64,000 bases of DNA from a virus, in IMG/VR virus record IMGVR_UViG_3300028827_000129, positions 1 through 64,000 of that record; one strand, written 5' to 3'. Each line of letters opens with the position of its first letter. Position 1 is the first letter of the stretch. The notes under the pieces are model-generated. The model saw only the letters and a list, made by a program, of their open reading frames with translations, had not been told where the DNA came from and searched no databases. Made by a program: the position numbers and the translations under genes. Below, one piece after another: positions 59,267 through 64,000 of this stretch.

Positions 59267-59959
59267 TTATGGGCACCACATCCACCAACGACTACGATGC
59301 CCAGGATAATCGAGGCAAAACCATTTTGTATTTTCGAACTTACCGTATTCATAATTGTGCCAGTGACCAAAAAACCAAAGAGACGGTTTATATTTTTCTA
59401 ACACATAGCTTAAAGCTATTCTATTACCATCGTTTAGTTTTTCGGTAGAACCTGTGCCATATACCTCGAATTGCGTTGGGCAAGTATGAGACACAACAAC
59501 ATCGACTCGTTTATGAGAAAGCATTAATTCAAATTCTTTATTGGTTATGTTTTCTTCAAAAAACCAATCATGACCTGGCGTTCGTAGATCTTTGTCTACC
59601 GAACTTGCACCACCAGCAAATAAAACTATTCTGCCGTCTGGTAGTCTTAACGTAGAGCCACGAGAACCATGAAAGACCTGATTATACATTTCATGTATAT
59701 TGCCGTCTTGTATTAAGTGTGGCAATTCTTCATGATTCCCGTCGCACCAGTAAATTTTGCTATTGCCTGGTTTGATACCCTTCAAACGCCATTTACTTGT
59801 ATGCCCATACAAAACAGGAGCTTTTATCTCCATTTTGGGCCACCAGCCAAAATCTCCACACTGCAAAACAATATCAGGTTGTTTTTTGGAGATAAGCTGA
59901 TTTAATTTTCCCCATTCGCCGTGCAAGTCACCAACAACAAGAATGCTGGCTTTAGACAT
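59267..59959 (-). CDS. Calcineurin-like metallophosphoesterase, 230 aa
   Basis: Motifs GDLHGEWGKL, LQCGDFGWWP, CDGNHEELPHLI, VVVSHTCPTQFE and FGHWHNYEYGKF form a complete dimetal site. It resembles single-domain phosphoesterases or Ser/Thr phosphatases. It is unrelated in detail to the intein-bearing enzyme at 2202-4262. AAGGAG precedes the ATG. Confidence 0.88.
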   Translation of the reverse strand: MSKASILVVGDLHGEWGKLNQLISKKQPDIVLQCGDFGWWPKMEIKAPVLYGHTSKWRLKGIKPGNSKIYWCDGNHEELPHLIQDGNIHEMYNQVFHGSRGSTLRLPDGRIVLFAGGASSVDKDLRTPGHDWFFEENITNKEFELMLSHKRVDVVVSHTCPTQFEVYGTGSTEKLNDGNRIALSYVLEKYKPSLWFFGHWHNYEYGKFENTKWFCLDYPGHRSRWWMWCP

Positions 59960-59972
59960 TGTTTAACTCCTT

Positions 59973-60383
59973 TTAGTTTATGGTAGGATTCTCGGGGTTA
60001 AAGCTTTCAAGAAGAGTATTGATATTATCAGAAATATTGAAAGCTTGTTTGATAGCTTCATAGATGGTTGCGTACACTAAGAATGTGTACGTATCGGCAT
60101 AGGCTTGATATGCTGATTCGTCTGGAAGGTTAGACTCTTGGTTATCTTTTATAGCCAAGAGAAGCGTACCCTTAGCCAACATAGTAGTTTCTTTACAGCC
60201 TTTATCAGCAAGGCGTTTTGTCTGCTCTACAGCTTCGTTATAAAATTCTTGTTCTGAGATATGATTAACACCTCGTTTGAGCAATTCGACACTAGCAGCT
60301 CGAAGACTTCGCTTTGCATATGCACGAGCTGTAGCTAGCATAGTCATATGAACCTTATGCTTGTCATTTCCAGACAATATCAT
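59973..60383 (-). CDS. Hypothetical helical protein, 136 aa
   Basis: No family was recognised. It is all helical (MLATARAYAKRSLRAASVEL, QAYADTYTFLVYATIYEAIK). AGGAG precedes the ATG. Confidence 0.5.
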   Translation of the reverse strand: MILSGNDKHKVHMTMLATARAYAKRSLRAASVELLKRGVNHISEQEFYNEAVEQTKRLADKGCKETTMLAKGTLLLAIKDNQESNLPDESAYQAYADTYTFLVYATIYEAIKQAFNISDNINTLLESFNPENPTIN

Positions 60384-60396
60384 AATTAACTCCTAC

Positions 60397-60570
60397 TTAA
60401 TTAGTTTTTAAATATGCAGTAGAATCTGCTTTGGGAGTAGCTTTTTTACAGCAAATCGGGCAGGGTCTAACTCGCACTTTGAAGTCGGACAAACCGCCGT
60501 CTACAGCTAGCGTAGTGAAGAGTTCGCTCCCACATTTGTAACAAATAGCTTCAATTTCGATGCTAATCAT
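60397..60570 (-). CDS. Zinc-ribbon protein, 57 aa
   Basis: Frame with EAICYKCGSELFTTLAVDGG, then RPCPICCKKATPK. Four or five Cys form a zinc ribbon. AGGAGG lies 6 bases before the ATG, overlapping the end of the upstream intergenic region. It is real by codon content and ribosome site. Confidence 0.7.
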   Translation of the reverse strand: MISIEIEAICYKCGSELFTTLAVDGGLSDFKVRVRPCPICCKKATPKADSTAYLKTN

Positions 60571-60595
60571 GGATGCCTCCTAGTGAAAGCTGAGT

Positions 60596-60717
60596 TGGTG
60601 GAGCCGGCAGGACTTGAACCTGCATGAAGAGCCTCTGCCATAGAGGCATGGCTCTTCTGCCGAATTGAACGGCCAAGATCGCCAACCAATAGCGTTTGCC
60701 AGTTCCGCCACGGCTCC
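60596..60717 (-). tRNA. Atypical 122-base tRNA-Leu-like gene
   Basis: Acceptor GGAGCCG/CGGCTCC, a Leu-style D-arm (GCGGAACTGGCAAACGC), T-arm GCAGG-TTCAAGT-CCTGC, discriminator A and CCA encoded are intact. Between D- and T-arms are about 67 bases instead of 33. A GCCG-TTCAATT-CGGC hairpin offers anticodon CAA, and a separate 8-bp GAAGAGCC/GGCTCTTC arm follows. About 34 extra bases suggest an insertion or an altered fold. Confidence 0.65.
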
Positions 60718-60744
60718 ATATTAAACATATCAGATAAAACTCTT

Positions 60745-61161
60745 TTATATGATTTCAATGGGCGTTATAGCTTTAGCAAGACGAATATTGTCTGCTAATG
60801 GCACAGTCTTCACATAAACACCAGTTAACTGAGGGCCTATTGTTTGATATTCCATTGGCACATCTATCCAGTTACGTGCCCAGAAATCTTTAATAATACT
60901 TTGTGCTTCGGTATAGAATACTGGAATCCGCCGTGGAGTTTGTCTCCTAGGAAGAAGACCCTCTACTTTACAAGCTAATAACGCAGTGCCGTACAATGGT
61001 GAATATTTTAAGGGCGAGTCGTATAAGAAGATATATGAGTCACCAGGGGCTTCAGTACGTTCATTAAGTGCATAATAAAGTTGACAACCTTGAGATGTAA
61101 ATATCGAATGATAACCGATAGAATTCCGACAAACATATTTGTAGTAAAGTCTTTCACTCAT
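60745..61161 (-). CDS. Hypothetical protein, 138 aa
   Basis: No family was recognised. It is alpha/beta (SQGCQLYYALNERTEAPGDS, PVFYTEAQSIIKDFWARNW). Two bases separate it from the next gene. Function unknown. Confidence 0.5.
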   Translation of the reverse strand: MSERLYYKYVCRNSIGYHSIFTSQGCQLYYALNERTEAPGDSYIFLYDSPLKYSPLYGTALLACKVEGLLPRRQTPRRIPVFYTEAQSIIKDFWARNWIDVPMEYQTIGPQLTGVYVKTVPLADNIRLAKAITPIEII

Positions 61162-61163
61162 TA

Positions 61164-61385
61164 TTAGCCCCGTAACTTCAAACGTGTATCAATAGAAAAC
61201 TCTTGACCTTTTCCAATACCAATGCCAATGCCGCACAATGCATAACAATCCGGGCACATAATAGCCCATAAATCATGATATGTTTTGGCATTATAAAATT
61301 TTGTAAAATCTTCTAATGATCGTTCACATAGTTCACAATTTCCAAGAGGTCCAAGCCACTTACTAGAAGATTTATGTACTTTCAT
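61164..61385 (-). CDS. Zinc-binding phage hypothetical protein, 73 aa
   Basis: Two CxxC pairs flank a hydrophobic core (GNCELCERSLEDF, WAIMCPDCYALCGIGIG) and a GKGQEF end, a layout seen in small phage proteins of unknown role. Its ATG overlaps the upstream stop (TAATG). Confidence 0.65.
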   Translation of the reverse strand: MKVHKSSSKWLGPLGNCELCERSLEDFTKFYNAKTYHDLWAIMCPDCYALCGIGIGIGKGQEFSIDTRLKLRG

Positions 61386-61540
61386 TATTGTTTTTCCTTT
61401 ATTTCTTCAACTGCAAACCACACAGCAAACCAGATATTTTCTATTATGAAACTTATATCTTTTCCTGATTCATTTCCTGTAAACATGCAATAAATATAGT
61501 AAATGGCCCAATAAAGGGCCATTATTCGTATCCAGAGCAT
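61385..61540 (-). CDS. Small membrane protein, 51 aa
   Basis: Two hydrophobic segments (IMALYWAIYYIYCMF and FIIENIWFAVWFAV) joined by TGNESGKDIS, similar to the gene at 52782-52946. The stop overlaps the next ATG. An AATGGCCC/GGGCCATT hairpin lies in its coding region. Confidence 0.5.
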   Translation of the reverse strand: MLWIRIMALYWAIYYIYCMFTGNESGKDISFIIENIWFAVWFAVEEIKEKQ

Positions 61541-61544
61541 ATCT

Positions 61545-61676
61545 CTATTCAGATTCAGACGAAGAAGGGAAGCATTTCAAACATTCTTCTTTCCTTGCGC
61601 CAACGGAAAAAATCGCGCAAGTAAAAAACCCAATAATGTAACCAATGCAAACACCAAAAAAGAAAAATTTCATCAT
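61545..61676 (-). CDS. Small membrane protein, 43 aa
   Basis: One TM segment (FFFFGVCIGYIIGFFTCAIF), then a basic Cys-containing stretch (ARKEECLKCF) and an acidic Ser-rich end; stop TAG. GAGG precedes the ATG. Confidence 0.5.
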   Translation of the reverse strand: MMKFFFFGVCIGYIIGFFTCAIFSVGARKEECLKCFPSSSESE

Positions 61677-61702
61677 CTTAAATAACCTCTTTTCCTCCAA
61701 CA

Positions 61703-62029
61703 TTAAATCTCATTTACTTTAATACCTAAGTTATTGAATATCCATTCTGCAACTAAATGTCTATGACAAAACTTATCAGATCTTTCCCAACATAGAAGAA
61801 CTCTACCTTTCAAATCATTATAGACTTTTTCTGGATCCAACATATCCAGAACTTCTTTATAGTAACGTTCGGTATATATTTGAACATTACCAATTTTTTT
61901 ATATTGGGAAAGAATGCTCCATGTAGGAGCTAATATTTTATAAGATTTTCCTCTAAATCCATATGGTGCTTTCAAAGCAATACTTACACCGTTAGATCCT
62001 TTATATTTTGCAAAGTATGATGTATTCAT
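61703..62029 (-). CDS. DUF488-like protein, 108 aa
   Basis: The C-terminal half has GRVLLCWERSDKFCHRHLVA then EWIFNNLGIKVNE, the signature of DUF488-type proteins. The N-terminus is basic and beta-rich. Function of the family is unknown. GGAG is upstream. Confidence 0.7.
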   Translation of the reverse strand: MNTSYFAKYKGSNGVSIALKAPYGFRGKSYKILAPTWSILSQYKKIGNVQIYTERYYKEVLDMLDPEKVYNDLKGRVLLCWERSDKFCHRHLVAEWIFNNLGIKVNEI

Positions 62030-62034
62030 TTTAT

Positions 62035-62574
62035 TTACCTTTCTGTCAAGAATTCCATAATCCAGTTAAAATGTTGTTTAATGCCAAGATTCCATACATC
62101 AATCCCAAGATATTTTGCTACCTTTATTGCAAATCCAGTTCCTCCGGTTTCATGCCCCCATGGAGTCCAGCATATTACCATACTACTTTTTTTGTTTAAA
62201 TCCTTCCCAAGCAATTGGTTTATGTTTCTACTCATAAGGGCATGATACTTTGGATTTGAAAAAATCGCGGGGGGATTAGGATGAAACCGTGAAATCATTT
62301 CATCTGCAAACTCACTTGGAAACTCTGGTACTATATATCCTTTATATACATTAGCTATTCTTTCATTATAACCATTCCATGGCAGATATATTTCTTTTTT
62401 ATTCTCCCCATCTATACATCCTTTTTCAAATGCTGTATCTGCCCCTATAGCTCCTCCTGATCTTAACATTAAACCTTTTTTTGACAATTTGTATCCCAAT
62501 TGATACATCATTTTTAATATTTCCTTTGGAGTTTGTCTTGAACCTATACCAGTATAAGCATTAACACGATCCAC
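62035..62574 (-). CDS. SLOG/DprA-like nucleotide-binding protein, 179 aa
   Basis: YTGIGSRQTPKEILKMMYQL, LMLRSGGAIGADTAFEKG, EIYLPWNGYN and a C-terminal GGTGFAIKVAKYLGI show a Rossmann-like SLOG domain with the GG motif for a nucleotide. GTG at 62574, 8 bases after GGAGG, is preferred to the ATG at 62589 that overlaps the ribosome site. SLOG domains bind nucleotides or nucleotide-derived signals; role here unknown. Confidence 0.75.
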   Translation of the reverse strand: MDRVNAYTGIGSRQTPKEILKMMYQLGYKLSKKGLMLRSGGAIGADTAFEKGCIDGENKKEIYLPWNGYNERIANVYKGYIVPEFPSEFADEMISRFHPNPPAIFSNPKYHALMSRNINQLLGKDLNKKSSMVICWTPWGHETGGTGFAIKVAKYLGIDVWNLGIKQHFNWIMEFLTER

Positions 62575-62773
62575 AACATTTACCTCCATTTAATTTTCTT
62601 ACTGCAACAGCTTCCTCTTTTGTGGGAGGCTTTCCAAGATCTACAAGTTCTTCAGCGTTTCTCTTTGCTTCTTCCATATCATTAGCATATACAGTGTATG
62701 TATGATCTTCGATAGCGATTGTATCAGCATCGAGAAAAACTTGTTTTCTTATAACAATGTCAAATGCAGGCAT
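62561..62773 (-). CDS. Hypothetical protein, 70 aa
   Basis: No family was recognised. A strand-helix layout (YTVYANDMEEAKRNAEELVD) and a Cys-rich end (GGKCCGSC). GGAG precedes the ATG. It overlaps the SLOG gene start. Confidence 0.5.
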   Translation of the reverse strand: MPAFDIVIRKQVFLDADTIAIEDHTYTVYANDMEEAKRNAEELVDLGKPPTKEEAVAVRKLNGGKCCGSC

Positions 62774-62900
62774 AATTTCTCCTTTTATAGAGAAATGTTG
62801 CTATTATAAAAAATCGGGGGGAAAAATATTGAAAAATCAACGATTTTTGAAAAATCGCGGGAAAAGAAATATTTTAGAAGATTTAAAGAGAAATTTTATT
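62774..62900 (-). terminator. AT-rich spacer with a terminator-like hairpin
   Basis: No gene is seen. AAAAATC/GATTTTT (62832-62848) with a 3-base loop is followed on the minus strand by CAATATTTTT, so it could end the transcript of the 363-aa gene. GC content of the stem is low, so strength is uncertain. Confidence 0.4.
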
Positions 62901-63992
62901 TCAAAAACCAAAATCTATAACTTTATCATTATTATTTTCTTTTTCACAATAAAATCTTTTTAATTCTTTTGCATCATTAAAAGCTTTCCATGCAATAAAA
63001 TGCAATCTTTTATTAAAACCTTTAAGATATTTATACATATCTTTTGGCATCAATATTTTCTTTTTATCAATCAATCTTCTGAAAACATTATAAATATCTT
63101 TTGTTTTATCAATTGCTTCAGGCTGAAAATATGCAAACTCATCTTCAAAGTAAAACGGTTCTTCAAGTTTTGCTTTACTTCTCACAATTTCGTTATGATA
63201 ATATATAGCAAAACTCGCAATATTCAGCAGAGAGAAAATCGCCATATCAATATTAGCGTTAAAATCGCGCAGAAAATTAAATCTCTCTTCTGTATTCATT
63301 TCTTCAAGCCTTAACATTTCTTCTTGACTTATTCTTTTAATATTTTTTGGCCAAATAAGAAATAAACTTTTATCTTTATTCTCAACAATCAAATTCAAGA
63401 TAAATTTTCTTTCTCTTTCTGTAACAGTCTTAAGTTTCTTAATGAAAATCTCTTTATAATATTCTTTTCTTTCTTCGCAATATATAATATAGTTTTCTAT
63501 TTCTTCTTTGACGTCTCTTGAATACATATAAAGATTCGGATTTGAAAATCGGAAAGTTGGATCTTCATCTTCGCCATAAACATAATGTCTTTCAACAAAT
63601 TCCGCGCAACACATTTCTGTTTTATTCTTATATTTTCTGATATTGTTTATAACAATGTCTTCATCAACATCATTCGGATCATAAAACTCATCAAATATCG
63701 TTTTTGCCATTTCTTCTTCATTGAAGAAATGATTTATAGCCTTTAAAGAATTCTCTTCACATTCGCCTCTGATGCTCTTCTCTTTGACAAATCCCTCATT
63801 TTCAAGTTCTTCAATAGCTTTTCCGTAAATGACAATTTCGCGGGGCGAAAGAGAAATGTTATTCAAAAAGAAAGAGACAAAACCATTTTTATCTCTTCTT
63901 ATAACACATCCCAATTTTTCAGCATAATCCAAAAGTCTTTTACACTCTTCTTCCGTAAACTCTTCATCTTTATATTGTAGTTCATTCACCAT
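62901..63992 (-). CDS. Hypothetical helical protein, 363 aa (start possibly outside window)
   Basis: No family was recognised. It is acidic and nearly all helical, with Glu/Lys-rich segments (EEFTEEECKRLLDYAEKLG, EEMLRLEEMNTEERFNFLR). The ATG at 63992 has only a weak AAGA upstream, and the frame is open to the window edge, so a start further upstream is possible. Confidence 0.5.
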   Translation of the reverse strand: MVNELQYKDEEFTEEECKRLLDYAEKLGCVIRRDKNGFVSFFLNNISLSPREIVIYGKAIEELENEGFVKEKSIRGECEENSLKAINHFFNEEEMAKTIFDEFYDPNDVDEDIVINNIRKYKNKTEMCCAEFVERHYVYGEDEDPTFRFSNPNLYMYSRDVKEEIENYIIYCEERKEYYKEIFIKKLKTVTERERKFILNLIVENKDKSLFLIWPKNIKRISQEEMLRLEEMNTEERFNFLRDFNANIDMAIFSLLNIASFAIYYHNEIVRSKAKLEEPFYFEDEFAYFQPEAIDKTKDIYNVFRRLIDKKKILMPKDMYKYLKGFNKRLHFIAWKAFNDAKELKRFYCEKENNNDKVIDFGF

Positions 63993-64000
63993 TCTTATAT

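Noticed and set aside
61607-63270. Recurring AAAATCGCG (four places near 61607, 62261, 62851, 63261)
   Set aside because: Three of the four are inside or at the edge of coding sequence with different frames and no fixed spacing or strand logic. It may be chance or a restriction/methylation bias; not enough for a feature.
1-64000. A changed genetic code (TGA or TAG read as sense)
   Set aside because: Several genes end with TGA or TAG in tight ATGA overlaps or directly before the next ribosome site (for example 13302, 18263, 14091), so both are normal stops. The two in-frame stops are local exceptions.
1-64000. CRISPR array
   Set aside because: No regularly spaced direct repeats of 23-40 bases were seen. 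The only short regular repeats are protein repeats in the adhesin.

Overview
The window looks like part of the genome of a large tailed bacteriophage. It is AT-rich and densely packed: nearly all gaps are short, many genes overlap by ATGA or TAATG, and most have a strong GGAGG ribosome-binding site. It carries the enzymes typical of large phages: a DnaE-type DNA polymerase, RecA, class II ribonucleotide reductase, dUTPase, an HU-like protein, RNA ligases, RtcB, nicotinamide phosphoribosyltransferase, NadM-Nudix and a set of tRNA genes. Neither ribosomal proteins nor central metabolism genes are present. The host cannot be named. Lipobox signal peptides, a lytic transglycosylase and canonical sigma-70 and terminator signals only show that it is a bacterium.

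Layout. Bases 1-1794 hold the only plus-strand gene, the 3' part of a glycine-rich repeat adhesin or tail-fibre protein. Everything from 1795 to 63992 is on the minus strand, so transcription runs from high to low coordinates. Region 1.8-18 kb is the replication and nucleotide block: an intein-interrupted phosphoesterase, a papain-like protease, DnaE split into two genes, a thermonuclease, RecA behind a consensus promoter, a lytic transglycosylase, a DHH phosphoesterase, a two-domain FN3 protein split by a TGA, tRNA-Asn, dUTPase, HU and NrdJ. Region 19.5-32.6 kb is an amidoligase island: two phage COOH-NH2 ligases, an ATP-grasp ligase, two class-II glutamine amidotransferases fused to zinc ribbons, two C26 gamma-glutamyl hydrolase-like proteins, a gamma-glutamylcyclotransferase and a deaminase. 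A retron-like reverse transcriptase with a hairpin-rich leader sits in the middle. Region 32.8-40.5 kb holds a degenerate RtcB paralogue, a minimal SRAP protein, the NAMPT plus NadM-Nudix NAD salvage pair and a canonical RtcB ligase. Region 41-50 kb holds two RNA ligases, a third amidoligase, a radical SAM protein, a metallopeptidase lipoprotein and tRNA genes. Region 50-64 kb consists of small membrane, lipoprotein and zinc-ribbon genes, a tRNA cluster, a macrodomain, a roughly 580-base gene-free and highly structured RNA region, a GC-richer block of three paralogous cysteine proteins, and more small genes.

How it fits together. The polymerase, RecA, NrdJ, dUTPase and nucleases serve genome replication. 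RtcB, the two RNA ligases, the tRNA genes and NAMPT/NadM look like answers to host RNA-cleaving and NAD-depleting defences. The amidoligase island has both bond-forming and gamma-glutamyl bond-breaking enzymes, which suggests attachment, and controlled removal, of amino acids or amines on a protein, peptide or small molecule whose identity cannot be read here.

The items most worth following are the amidoligase island with its embedded reverse transcriptase, the catalytically stripped RtcB paralogue, the large structured RNA near the tRNA cluster, three genes with clean in-frame interruptions or a homopolymer shift, and three aberrant tRNA-like genes. Function is inferred from motifs read by eye throughout; no searches were run.
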